Source: an uncultured Azospirillum sp. (GTDB lineage Bacteria > Pseudomonadota > Alphaproteobacteria > RF32 > CAG-239). From it: a stretch of DNA of 64,000 nt. Below the pieces are notes generated by a model. It saw nothing but the letters and a program-made list of their open reading frames with translations, was not told where the DNA came from and searched no databases. Location of the stretch: positions 26,549-90,548 of the forward strand of contig UQCS01000002.1 in NCBI GenBank assembly GCA_900539605.1, read 5' to 3'. Position 1 is the first letter of the stretch. The number at the start of each line of letters is the position of its first letter. A program made the position numbers and the translations under genes. Of the stretch, positions 18,128-26,630 are shown one piece after another.

Positions 18128-18440
18128 GTCGATTCTCCTTTACCCATATTTCCATCTGTCTTAAAACATTTTGCCGGTCACCGGTAATCAGAATTTTCTT
18201 ATAATGGGAAATTTCGCCGCTGACAAGTTCTAATTCCGATTTGGCAACTTTCAATTTTGTACTCAGAAATTTGATTAATTCGCGGTTGGCATGCCCTTTT
18301 TCCGGAACGCTGATAACGCTGATTTTCAAATATGCCATTCCCTTCTCGTCGACAAAGATGCCTTTTACCGCCGCAGCGGCCGCATTCGGCGTCAAGCGCA
18401 CCCGCAGAACAATTCCGTCATCCGTTTCTGTAAAAAACAT
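18108..18440 (-). CDS. DUF167 / YggU family protein
   Basis: 110 aa, small basic cytoplasmic protein. The YggU pattern is seen in GIVLRVRLTPNAAAAAVKG, YLKISVISVPEKGHANREL and LELVSGEISHYKKILI. Function is unknown in the family. It forms a yggT-yggU-folD run on the minus strand and overlaps folD by 20 bp. The yggT-yggU neighbourhood is common in proteobacteria, which supports the call. Confidence 0.9.
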   Translation of the reverse strand: MFFTETDDGIVLRVRLTPNAAAAAVKGIFVDEKGMAYLKISVISVPEKGHANRELIKFLSTKLKVAKSELELVSGEISHYKKILITGDRQNVLRQMEIWVKENRHDGADY

Positions 18441-18505
18441 TTTTTTCCTTTTAAAAGTATAATCGGGCAGCCATAGCCGCCCGACCTGTTTTTCGAGTTC
18501 ACCGG

Positions 18506-18805
18506 TTACATCAGCATCACGTCAAGCCGATAGATGAAACGGCTTAAAAACAACAATGCCATCAGCAAAATAAACGGAGAGAAGTCCACTCCCGAAAAGG
18601 CGGGAACTTTTTCCGAAATTTTCTTATAAACCGGCTGGGTAACCTTGGTTAAAATTTCGACTGCCTTAGCCACATAAACGTTCTTAACGTCCAAAATTTT
18701 GAAATAAATCAGCCAGTGAACGGCAACTTCCGCCAAGACGACCGTAAAATAGATATCCACGATGATTCCAAGCATCCACACAAACGGTTCAAGCAAAGCA
18801 CCCAT
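18506..18805 (-). CDS. YggT family membrane protein
   Basis: 99 aa with two hydrophobic segments (residues about 12-34 and 77-95) separated by VTQPVYKKISEKVPAFSGVDFSPFILL, the P-(V/L)-x-x-(I/Y)-(R/K)-x-x-P-...-G-(V/I)-D-(F/L)-(S/A)-P signature of YggT. It is an inner-membrane protein linked in other bacteria to osmotic stress and division-site genes. It is encoded 65 bp upstream of the yggU-like gene on the same strand. Confidence 0.9.
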   Translation of the reverse strand: MGALLEPFVWMLGIIVDIYFTVVLAEVAVHWLIYFKILDVKNVYVAKAVEILTKVTQPVYKKISEKVPAFSGVDFSPFILLMALLFLSRFIYRLDVMLM

Positions 18806-18877
18806 AAAAAATTCTCCTCATAATTTTAAAACATTGCAGGGTTAATTTAAACAATTCCCGATCAATTGTCCAGTTTT

Positions 18878-19993
18878 TTATGCATATTGCCGCCGGGTTG
18901 CCGACAACGAATTATAATGCATGCTGCTAAAAGCCCGCGCCCGATCCATCGTATAACCGGACGGACGGCTTTTCAGCGGTGGGCGGCGGCCGGAAAGACG
19001 GGCAATATGATCGCGGATATCTTCCTCAGTCTGCAACGCCGGTTGGACCTCGTCAATCTTTTCGATAAACTCTTCGGCAGCGCTGCGTTCATACGACTGC
19101 ATCCGATCGTCATCCCAGTGAAAAAGGATTTCTTCTTTCAGAGAATCGTTAAAGCTGAAATTCAATTCGGTAATTTCGTTTGCTTCGCCCTGATAAATAC
19201 GGTTTTCTTCGTCGGAACGGCGTAGATCGTCATCTTCGTACTGTTCGTAAAAATCATCATAATCGTCGTCCAGATCGTCATCATCGCCGTGATACATATT
19301 AAGTTTCTGCAAAGTACGCTTGGACATGTTCCAACGCGGCGGACGTTTCATAAACTCTCGCATCGCCGCAACATAGACGACTGCCTTTTTGTAGTCGTTT
19401 TCTTTTTTCTTAATATCGACTTCCTGCGGCTTGTCCGCCTTGTTGGCGGTACTTTCTTTGATGGCATTGCGAATCTGACGCAACTTAACCAGTTTATTGT
19501 AAATATCCGCATATTTTTTCTTGGCTTCGGGGAAGGCACTGCCCTGATACAAACCGAGACAGGTCAGTATTTCCGCCTCACGGGAATAAGACATTTCAAT
19601 CCAATCGTTGCGTTCTTTTAGGTCGTCTTCGGATACAAAACCATCATTCATATGCTGCATGATCTCCGAACTCTCGGTAAACCAGCTGAAATATTCCTGT
19701 GAAGAAGAAGTTTCGGAACTGATCATTTCCAAAGATTCGGCAATCTGAAACTGCAAATCGGCGACTTTAATTTCATCATTGCCGATTTTAATTGTTGACT
19801 TTTTGGGCGCCAACACCAATTCGCGGGTGACCTTTTCAGCCTGCATACGGTCCATATCGGGATATTCACGCTGAACTGCCCGTTGAATAATATTCTTCGG
19901 GCTGTCGAGACGATCCTGTCGTCCCAGCTGAATCCGCCGCAGACGTTCCAGCCTTTCCTGCTGTGCCATTCTGCTTTTTTCAGTTTCTTCCAT
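18878..19993 (-). CDS. Hydrophilic acidic protein of unknown function
   Basis: 371 aa from the ATG at 19993, chosen because a perfect AGGAGG lies 7 bp upstream; an in-frame extension to 20113 would run into the TerB-like gene. It is highly charged, with helical heptad-like stretches (residues 1-60 and 160-225) and an acidic patch DDDDLDDDYDDFYEQYEDDD around residue 240. There is no signal peptide, no membrane segment and few Cys. It is 16 bp downstream of the TerB-like gene, so the two are probably made together. Family not recognised. Confidence 0.7.
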   Translation of the reverse strand: MEETEKSRMAQQERLERLRRIQLGRQDRLDSPKNIIQRAVQREYPDMDRMQAEKVTRELVLAPKKSTIKIGNDEIKVADLQFQIAESLEMISSETSSSQEYFSWFTESSEIMQHMNDGFVSEDDLKERNDWIEMSYSREAEILTCLGLYQGSAFPEAKKKYADIYNKLVKLRQIRNAIKESTANKADKPQEVDIKKKENDYKKAVVYVAAMREFMKRPPRWNMSKRTLQKLNMYHGDDDDLDDDYDDFYEQYEDDDLRRSDEENRIYQGEANEITELNFSFNDSLKEEILFHWDDDRMQSYERSAAEEFIEKIDEVQPALQTEEDIRDHIARLSGRRPPLKSRPSGYTMDRARAFSSMHYNSLSATRRQYA

Positions 19994-20009
19994 GATAAAA
20001 CCTCCTGGT

Positions 20010-20453
20010 TTACGCTTGACTTCCGACTTCTTCGAAAATAATTTTAGCTTCTTCGGCAAGAATAATTTTATCAATAACCCAATTGCTGATCTGTTCAATT
20101 TTATCCAACTCAACGTTCATCGCCTGCCCGACCCGGCCGATAAACAGCGTTTCTTCGTCAGTCAGGACATCGTCGGCATGTGCCAAAACACATAATTCTT
20201 TGATCAGTTCCAACGCAATCCGGCGGTTTTTAATTTTTTTGACTTCTTCAATAATCGCATCGTCATCTTCGCAGTTTAACACTTCGTCAAGACGGTTTTC
20301 CGATATTTCATAGGTTTTGGCCAAATTCTTTACAAAACGTTTTTCGTTTTCATCGAAATAGCCGTCAGCACAGGCCAGACGGACAAACGCCTTCAGATAG
20401 GCAACCCGCGTTTCTTCATCCAGTTTAAGCATTTCTTCCAAGTGCTGATCCAT
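20010..20453 (-). CDS. TerB-like helical protein
   Basis: 147 aa, all-helical. Two repeats of the TerB pattern are visible: RLACADGYFDENEKRFVKNL and CVLAHADDVLTDEETLFIGR, each with an acidic, Ca-binding-like A-D-G/D-x-x-x-x-x-E turn. TerB-like domains occur in tellurite-resistance and many envelope-stress proteins, binding metals or partner proteins. It heads a two-gene unit with the acidic protein downstream and is divergent from miaB. Confidence 0.8.
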   Translation of the reverse strand: MDQHLEEMLKLDEETRVAYLKAFVRLACADGYFDENEKRFVKNLAKTYEISENRLDEVLNCEDDDAIIEEVKKIKNRRIALELIKELCVLAHADDVLTDEETLFIGRVGQAMNVELDKIEQISNWVIDKIILAEEAKIIFEEVGSQA

Positions 20454-20674
20454 CAGAATTCTCCCAAAAAAATTAATTTAACCGCTTATTTTTTCCTTAT
20501 GATAACAAAGAGCCGTCTAATTGGCAACAAAAAAACACTTTTTACGCCAAAAAAATGACAAAATTTCTAAAAAAGCAAATTTTCCTTCCGCAAAAGAAAA
20601 AACATTTGAAAATCTTTCCGTTTGAAGCTAATATACGTCTGTTTAACACAATTTTAGAGGACATCCGAGACAAG

Positions 20675-22012
20675 GTGAAATACTATATCAAAACCTTTGG
20701 CTGCCAGATGAATGTTTACGATTCTCAGCGCATTGCCCACATTCTGCAAAACATGGGACACACGGCCGCCGACGCCCCCGCGGATGCGGACATAATCATC
20801 TTCAACACTTGTCATATCCGCGAAAAAGCCGCCGAAAAGTTGTTTTCCGATCTCGGACGTATTAATCTGATCAAAGAAGAACGTCAGGCCGCCGGTAAAG
20901 AAACAATCATCGGCGTCGTCGGCTGCGTTGTTCAGGCCGAAGACGAACAAATCGCCAAACGCGCCCCCTTTGTCAATTTTGCCACCGGTCCGCTGACTTA
21001 TTACCGTATTCCCGAAATCTTGGGCAAAATCGCACAACAGAAAAATATTTGTCTGATCGATACCGAATTCACTTCGGAGAGCAAATTCGACCATCTGCCG
21101 CAAAACCGGGCCGAGGGCGGATGTTCCTATCTTGCCATTCAGGAAGGCTGCAACAATTTCTGCACTTATTGCATTGTTCCTTATACCCGCGGCGTTGAGA
21201 CTTCTCGTCCGGTGGAAGAAGTGTTGAAAGAAGCCCGCCGGCTGGTCGAAACCGGAACTCTCGAAATCAACCTGCTGGGGCAAAATGTCAATGCCTATCA
21301 CGGCGAAGACGCCGCCGGCAGGGAAAGAGACCTCGCTTATCTGCTGCACCGTCTGGCCGAAATTGACGGTTTGCAACGTCTTCGTTACACAACTTCCTAT
21401 CCTGCTGACGTCAACGATGACCTGATCGCCTGCCACCGGGACTTAAAAAAACTGATGCCTTACCTGCATTTACCTCTGCAATCGGGGTCGGACCGCATCC
21501 TGAAGGCTATGAACCGCCGCCACAACCGCGGGCAATATCTCGACATCATCGCCAAACTGCGTGATGCCAACCCCGAACTGGGCTTCTCCTCCGATTTTAT
21601 CGTCGGTTTTCCCGGTGAAACCGATCAAGATTTTGAAGCCACTCTCAACATGGTGGAACAAGTCGGCTACATTCAGGCATTTTCATTTAAATACAGCCGC
21701 CGCGCCGGTACCCCGGCCGCGGTCTATCCCGGTCAGATTGACGAAAAAATCAAATCGGAACGTTTAAACATCCTGCAGGAAAAATTATTTTCCCAGCAGT
21801 TAAACTTTAATAAAGGATGTATCGGTAGAATTATGCCGGTACTTTTTGAGAGCAAAGGCAGAAAAAAAGGCCAGCTGTTCGGCAGAACTCCGTATATGCA
21901 AAATCTGCATGCCCAGGTTCCGCCGGAACTGATCAACCACATTCTGCCGGTGCGCGTCACCGATGCCACCACAAACTCGCTTGGCGGAACCATTATTCAA
22001 CAATCAGATTAA
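20675..22012 (+). CDS. miaB: tRNA-2-methylthio-N6-dimethylallyladenosine synthase
   Basis: 445 aa from the GTG at 20675. That start gives the canonical beginning KYYIKTFGCQMNVYDS; an ATG at 20555 would add 40 unusual residues without a Shine-Dalgarno. Cys10, Cys46 and Cys84 bind the auxiliary cluster, Cys159, Cys163 and Cys166 (CNNFCTYC) the radical-SAM cluster, and a TRAM domain ends the protein. It methylthiolates i6A37 of tRNAs reading U-starting codons. First gene of the miaB-phoH-ybeY-corC-lnt operon. The 220 bp before the GTG hold no separate gene. Confidence 0.95.
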   Translation: MKYYIKTFGCQMNVYDSQRIAHILQNMGHTAADAPADADIIIFNTCHIREKAAEKLFSDLGRINLIKEERQAAGKETIIGVVGCVVQAEDEQIAKRAPFVNFATGPLTYYRIPEILGKIAQQKNICLIDTEFTSESKFDHLPQNRAEGGCSYLAIQEGCNNFCTYCIVPYTRGVETSRPVEEVLKEARRLVETGTLEINLLGQNVNAYHGEDAAGRERDLAYLLHRLAEIDGLQRLRYTTSYPADVNDDLIACHRDLKKLMPYLHLPLQSGSDRILKAMNRRHNRGQYLDIIAKLRDANPELGFSSDFIVGFPGETDQDFEATLNMVEQVGYIQAFSFKYSRRAGTPAAVYPGQIDEKIKSERLNILQEKLFSQQLNFNKGCIGRIMPVLFESKGRKKGQLFGRTPYMQNLHAQVPPELINHILPVRVTDATTNSLGGTIIQQSD

Positions 22013-22022
22013 AGGTGCAATT

Positions 22023-23003
22023 ATGGCAGAAACAGAATTAGAACTTTTTAACAATCAACTGGTTCAGCAGCTTGTCGGTCCGCAGGACGGCAACCTGAAA
22101 ATCATTGAAGAGGCTTTGAACGTCGAAATTGCCACTTTCGGCAATCATATTCACATCAAAGGTGGTGACGAAGCCGTCAGTCAGGCCAAAAGTGCCATCG
22201 ATTCCCTTTACTCCAAAGTCAGCCGCGGCATCGAAATCGGCGATCAGGAAGTGAGAGCCGCCGTCCGCATCAGCGGTGCTGAAACCGACCAAAAACCGAA
22301 AGTCAATATCGACGAAATTGTTTTAAAAACCAAAAAACGTCATATCTACCCGCGCTCGGCCACACAGGCACAATATATCGTCGAAATGATGAATAACGAG
22401 TTGGTTTTCGGCCTCGGACCCGCCGGTACCGGTAAGACCTATTTGGCGGTAGCGCTGGCCGTTACCATGATGCTGGAAGGAGCAATCGACAAAATCATCC
22501 TTTCGCGTCCGGCCGTAGAAGCCGGTGAAAACCTCGGTTTTCTGCCCGGAGACCTTAAAGACAAGGTCGACCCTTATTTGCGTCCCCTTTACGACGCTTT
22601 GTATGAAATGCTTCCGGCCGAACAGGTCGACAAGAAGCTGGCTGCCGGAGAAATCGAAATTGCACCGCTGGCATTTATGCGCGGCCGCACGCTTTCCAAC
22701 GCTTTCGTCATTCTGGACGAGGCTCAGAACACCACGCCGATGCAAATGAAAATGTTTCTGACCCGTCTCGGTGAAAATTCCCGCATGGTCGTTAACGGCG
22801 ACTTAAGTCAGGTTGACCTGCCGCGGGGCGTTATCTCGGGCCTTCGGGACGCACTGGATACCTTGCATAATGTCAAAGGAATCGGTTCCGTCACTTTCAG
22901 CGCCAACGACGTTGTCCGTCACGGACTGGTCGCCAAAATCGTCCGTGCTTACGAACAGAAAAACCATCAGGAAGAAAAACAGCATCATGAAAACAACAAT
23001 TAA
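22023..23003 (+). CDS. phoH: PhoH family ATPase / PhoH-like protein
   Basis: 326 aa from the ATG at 22023 (AAGGTG site 6-7 nt upstream). An N-terminal KH-like RNA-binding region (residues 1-90) precedes the PhoH core: GPAGTGKTYLAVALA (Walker A, near residue 137), ILSRPAVEAGENLGFLPGD, FVILDEAQNTTPMQMKMFL (Walker B) and NGDLSQVDLP. It is an RNA-linked ATPase, often called PhoL, placed beside YbeY in most proteobacteria, where it is thought to work in rRNA or ribosome quality control. The 3' end overlaps ybeY by 17 bp. Confidence 0.95.
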   Translation: MAETELELFNNQLVQQLVGPQDGNLKIIEEALNVEIATFGNHIHIKGGDEAVSQAKSAIDSLYSKVSRGIEIGDQEVRAAVRISGAETDQKPKVNIDEIVLKTKKRHIYPRSATQAQYIVEMMNNELVFGLGPAGTGKTYLAVALAVTMMLEGAIDKIILSRPAVEAGENLGFLPGDLKDKVDPYLRPLYDALYEMLPAEQVDKKLAAGEIEIAPLAFMRGRTLSNAFVILDEAQNTTPMQMKMFLTRLGENSRMVVNGDLSQVDLPRGVISGLRDALDTLHNVKGIGSVTFSANDVVRHGLVAKIVRAYEQKNHQEEKQHHENNN

Positions 23004-23496
23004 CCTGACACTCGGCGACGAAAACTGGAGCAGCCGTCTGCCCGATGCCGCCGCTTTATCCGCCGCCGTCTTCGAAAAGGTCATTGCCGAATTGAAACCC
23101 GGCTTTTTGGACGGCAAGCGGGAGGTCTGCATCAATTTGGAACTTGGAAACGATGAGGAAATCCGCTGTCTTAACCGCGAATTTCGCCAGATTGACAAAC
23201 CGACCAACATTCTGTCCTTTGCCAACCTCGACGATGACGATTTTTTTGAGGCGCTGCCGCAAATGGAAGAAGTTGAACTCGGTGATATCATCATTGCGCT
23301 GGAGACAATGGAAAATCAAAGCCTTGAACAGGAAATCGGTTTTAATGACCATTATGTGCACATTTTGATTCACGGAATTTTGCATCTGCTGGGCTATGAC
23401 CACATCGAAGAAGCAGAACGGCTCGAAATGGAAGCTTTGGAAACCCGTCTGCTGCATGGTTTCGGTATTGCCAATCCCTATGAGGAGAAAGCCTGA
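22987..23496 (+). CDS. ybeY: Endoribonuclease YbeY (rRNA maturation factor)
   Basis: 169 aa from the ATG at 22987. The zinc-binding triad His129, His133 and His139 is in HGILHLLGYDH. The preceding LNREFRQIDKPTNILSFA and LGDIIIALE are the other conserved blocks. It is a single-strand RNase needed for 16S rRNA 3' maturation and 70S quality control. Translation is coupled to phoH by the 17-bp overlap, and the corC-like gene starts 2 bp after its stop. Confidence 0.96.
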   Translation: MKTTINLTLGDENWSSRLPDAAALSAAVFEKVIAELKPGFLDGKREVCINLELGNDEEIRCLNREFRQIDKPTNILSFANLDDDDFFEALPQMEEVELGDIIIALETMENQSLEQEIGFNDHYVHILIHGILHLLGYDHIEEAERLEMEALETRLLHGFGIANPYEEKA

Positions 23497-23498
23497 AA

Positions 23499-24371
23499 AT
23501 GAACGACACCCCTCACGGTTTGAGCAGTTACTTTAAAAAACTGTTCGCCAGTCACGCCAACAACGAAGACGTGCGCGAAACCATAGAAGACCTGATTGAA
23601 GAGGCCGGTTCGGGTGACGACGGTTTCAGCCCTCATGAACAACAGTTGTTTAACAACTTGCTCTACCTCAAAGACAAAAAGGTCTGCCGGGTAATGATTC
23701 CGCGTGCCGATATCGTCGCCTTTCAGCAAAACGGAACCGTGGAAGAGCTGGCATGGCTGATGGTCGAAAAAGGCCACTCGCGCATTCCGGTTTACGGCGA
23801 ATCTCTGGATGATATCACCGGTGTCCTTCATATTATTGACCTCGCCAAGTGCCTGCTGAAGGGAGACGGTAAAATGCCGGTTGCCCAAATTACGGCACCC
23901 AACCTCAAAATTGTTTCGCCGGACAGTCTGGTTCCCGATCTGCTGCAGGAAATGCAGCAGGAAAAGACCCATATGGCGATGGTGATGGACGAATACGGCG
24001 GTTTGTGCGGTCTGATTACAATTGAGGACCTGTTGGAAGAAATCGTCGGCGATATCGAAGATGAATATGACCTGGAACAGGATCCGGTCATTTCCCTTCA
24101 GGAAAACGGTATCTATGTTGCCGACGCCAAAGCCCCGTTGGAAGATGTCGAAGAAAGGACCGGCATCAGCTTGTTTAAGGATGACTGGGAGGAAGAAGAA
24201 AGCAGCGTCGATACCATCGGGGGCTATGTCTTTCAGTTGGCGCAAAGAATTCCGGGACACGACGAAATTATTGACGGCCCTACCGGAATCCGATTTAAAA
24301 TTCTGGAAGCGGATCCCAACCGCATCAAGAAAATCATGATTATCACCGCTCCTTCCGCAACGGGTGAATAA
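23499..24371 (+). CDS. corC: CorC/HlyC-type CBS-pair protein
   Basis: 290 aa, cytosolic form without the N-terminal membrane domain. A short acidic N-terminus is followed by two CBS domains (RVMIPRADIVAF to VLHIIDLAKCLL, and APNLKIVSPDSLV to GLITIEDLLEEIVGDIEDE). The C-terminal CorC_HlyC domain, residues about 205-287, ends in GIRFKILEADPNRIKKIMI. It is implicated in Mg2+/Co2+ efflux, and in this gene order is regularly found between ybeY and lnt. The last codons overlap the lnt start. Confidence 0.93.
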   Translation: MNDTPHGLSSYFKKLFASHANNEDVRETIEDLIEEAGSGDDGFSPHEQQLFNNLLYLKDKKVCRVMIPRADIVAFQQNGTVEELAWLMVEKGHSRIPVYGESLDDITGVLHIIDLAKCLLKGDGKMPVAQITAPNLKIVSPDSLVPDLLQEMQQEKTHMAMVMDEYGGLCGLITIEDLLEEIVGDIEDEYDLEQDPVISLQENGIYVADAKAPLEDVEERTGISLFKDDWEEEESSVDTIGGYVFQLAQRIPGHDEIIDGPTGIRFKILEADPNRIKKIMIITAPSATGE

Positions 24372-25905
24372 AATGCCCGGCAAACTGGCACAATACCCCA
24401 AAACCATCGCATTTGCCCTCGGCTGTCTGTCCGTGGCAGCGTTGCCGCCCTATTACCTGCTCCCGTTTCTGATAATCTCTTTTAGCGGCCTGCTGATTAT
24501 GCTGGGCCGCAATTCTTCGGCCAAAAAATCGTTTCTGCTCGGCTACTGGTTCGGTTTTGGCCATTATGCCTGCGGTTTTTTCTGGATTACCAACGCCTTG
24601 ATGCTCGACCTGCCGCGCTTAGGCTGGCTGATCCCGCTGGTTTTTGTCGGCAGCGGTGGTTTCTTTGGCTTATTCACCGCTTTCCCGGCTTTGTTTTGCT
24701 GCCGTTTCAAAACCTTTTGGGCCAAGCTGCTGGCCTTTGCCGCGGCATGGACCGTTTTTGAGTGGTTACGAAGTTTTGTTTTGACCGGTTTTCCGTGGAA
24801 TCTCCTCGGAACGGTATGGAGTTTCAGCAATGCGGCCATTCAGGCCGCCTCATGCTTCGGAACCTACGGCCTGTCGCTGCTGACCATCTTTGCAGCCGCG
24901 GCTCCGGGGCTTTTATTTTTCAGCCGCAACCGTAAAGCAGCGGTTCTGGCCGTTTCAATTCCGGTTCTTATCTCCGGATTTTTGTTCGGTTACGGAACTT
25001 GGCGGCTCAGTCACTATCCCGATGACCGCTTTTCCGAAATAAAAGTCCGAATTGTCCAACCGGCAATTCCTCAGCAAATGAAATGGCAACCGGAAATGCT
25101 TGAACAAAATTTACAAACATACGTAAATATGTCGCGGCCGGTTGCCAACGATTCCGAGCGGCCGTTCAATCCTGATTTGGTCATTTGGGGCGAAACGGCA
25201 ACGCCGTTCGTTCTCCGGCTGGAACCGCAATATCTGGAGATGCTGCTGCCGGCCGTTCCGCCGCAAGGATTTCTGATCACCGGTATCCTCGACTATGATT
25301 ATGACGGTGAAAAATGGCGGCCGTTAAATGCCATGCAGGCCTTTGACCGCCGTGGAATTTTCGCTTCTTACGCCAAATCGCATTTGGTTCCGTTCGGCGA
25401 ATATATCCCGCTGCGCCGCTACCTTCCCGACCGCTTAAAACCGGTCACCAACGTCATTGCCGACTTTATGCCGGGAAACGGTGTTGAAACCATAAGACTG
25501 CCCGGCATCCCGCCGTTCGGCGTCTTAATCTGTTACGAGATCATTTTTCCCGCCGAAGTTGCCGACAACGCCGACCGTCCCCAATGGCTGATCAATCTGA
25601 CCAACGACGGCTGGTACGGCGACAGTGCCGGTCCCCGTCAACATCTGGTTGCAACCCGGATGCGCGCCGTTGAAGAAGGATTGACAATCGTTCGTGCTGC
25701 CAACTCGGGCATCAGTGCCCTGATTTCCAAGACGGGAACTGTCCTCAGACAACTCCCGCTCAATGTTTCCGGCACTTTAGACGTTTATCTGCCTCACTCT
25801 TTATCTATTGATACTTGGTATAAAAAGTACCACAACTTTCCGGTATTGTTTATTTGCCTTCTTTGCATCGTTTTAGCCGTTGCCTTAAACCGCAAGCACT
25901 CTTAA
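24364..25905 (+). CDS. lnt: Apolipoprotein N-acyltransferase
   Basis: 513 aa counted from the GTG at 24364 (an ATG at 24373 is equally possible). Six or so membrane helices fill residues 10-210; a periplasmic nitrilase-like domain follows, and a final TM anchor is at about 485-505. The catalytic triad is complete: Glu277 (VIWGETATP), Lys338 (YAKSHLVPFGE) and Cys390 (LICYEIIFP). It transfers the third acyl chain to the N-terminal Cys of lipoproteins in the inner membrane. It overlaps corC by 8 bp when read from the GTG. Confidence 0.96.
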   Translation: MNKMPGKLAQYPKTIAFALGCLSVAALPPYYLLPFLIISFSGLLIMLGRNSSAKKSFLLGYWFGFGHYACGFFWITNALMLDLPRLGWLIPLVFVGSGGFFGLFTAFPALFCCRFKTFWAKLLAFAAAWTVFEWLRSFVLTGFPWNLLGTVWSFSNAAIQAASCFGTYGLSLLTIFAAAAPGLLFFSRNRKAAVLAVSIPVLISGFLFGYGTWRLSHYPDDRFSEIKVRIVQPAIPQQMKWQPEMLEQNLQTYVNMSRPVANDSERPFNPDLVIWGETATPFVLRLEPQYLEMLLPAVPPQGFLITGILDYDYDGEKWRPLNAMQAFDRRGIFASYAKSHLVPFGEYIPLRRYLPDRLKPVTNVIADFMPGNGVETIRLPGIPPFGVLICYEIIFPAEVADNADRPQWLINLTNDGWYGDSAGPRQHLVATRMRAVEEGLTIVRAANSGISALISKTGTVLRQLPLNVSGTLDVYLPHSLSIDTWYKKYHNFPVLFICLLCIVLAVALNRKHS

Positions 25906-26019
25906 TCAGTTGTTTTTATAAAGAAATATAAGGGCCCCTTCGGCCCATCTAATTGTCTATATAATGACATTAACCACTAAAAATTGCAATATGTGGATAG
26001 ACTTTTGTGGAGCTATACG

Positions 26020-26529
26020 ATGAACATGACTAAATCAAAGAAAGCCAGCCGCGGCCGGACGCCTAACGGACAACCAAATCCGATTGATGTCCATGTCGGC
26101 AACCGCATCCGGTTACGCCGGACTTTGCTCGGATATTCTCAAGAAAAATTAGCCTCTTTGCTGGGACTCACATTTCAACAGGTTCAGAAATATGAGCGCG
26201 GGAACAACCGCGTCGGTGCAAGCCGTTTGTGGGATATCGGCAACGTACTGAATGTGCCAATCAACTTCTTTTACGAAGATATGGATAAGGAAGTTGCCCA
26301 ACAAAGTCCGCGTGTTTTCAGTTCTCCCGAAACCGCAATGTGTTTTGAAGAGAACTATCAGGAAATTGATATGGACCCGATGAAGCGTCAGGAAACGCTG
26401 GAACTGGTCAAAGCTTATTACCGCATCCCCAACCGCAAAGCGGCAAGACATCTTTTTGATCTGATCATTACCATGTCAAAAACCACTTTCAACCGGGATG
26501 ACGACGAGAACGAAGACGAAGAAGAATAA
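26020..26529 (+). CDS. XRE-family transcriptional regulator
   Basis: 169 aa from the ATG at 26020; a longer in-frame form would lack a site. A basic N-terminal tail (KSKKASRGR) leads into a Cro/C1 helix-turn-helix (residues about 22-80: NRIRLRRTLLGYSQEKLASL, FQQVQKYERGNNRVGASRLW, VPINFFYED). The C-terminal half is a short helical domain. This is the alphaproteobacterial regulator placed between lnt and metK, similar to the PhyR-unrelated SinR-like family seen there in Rhizobiales and Caulobacter. Target genes are unknown; it may control the metK-trmB unit next to it. Confidence 0.9.
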   Translation: MNMTKSKKASRGRTPNGQPNPIDVHVGNRIRLRRTLLGYSQEKLASLLGLTFQQVQKYERGNNRVGASRLWDIGNVLNVPINFFYEDMDKEVAQQSPRVFSSPETAMCFEENYQEIDMDPMKRQETLELVKAYYRIPNRKAARHLFDLIITMSKTTFNRDDDENEDEEE

Positions 26530-26556
26530 TAAATCAAAATACACACATCTTTAAAA

Positions 26557-26587
26557 AAAAGCTGGCATTTTGAACGCCGGCTTTTTA
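26557..26587 (+). terminator. Terminator after the XRE regulator
   Basis: AAAAGCTGGC (26557-26566) pairs with GCCGGCTTTT (26576-26585; one G-U pair) around a 9-nt loop, ending in TTTTT. Only 46 bp separate it from the metK start, so I see no room for a SAM riboswitch there. Confidence 0.8.
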
Positions 26588-26630
26588 TTATGCGCAAAAA
26601 AGATATTACAACAAACACGAAAGAATCACG

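Noticed and set aside
20555..20674. Forty-residue N-terminal extension of MiaB
   Set aside because: No ribosome-binding site, unusual composition, and relatives begin at the position of the GTG at 20675.
26586..26630. SAM riboswitch before metK
   Set aside because: Only 45 bp lie between the terminator and the start codon; no room for a known SAM-binding fold.
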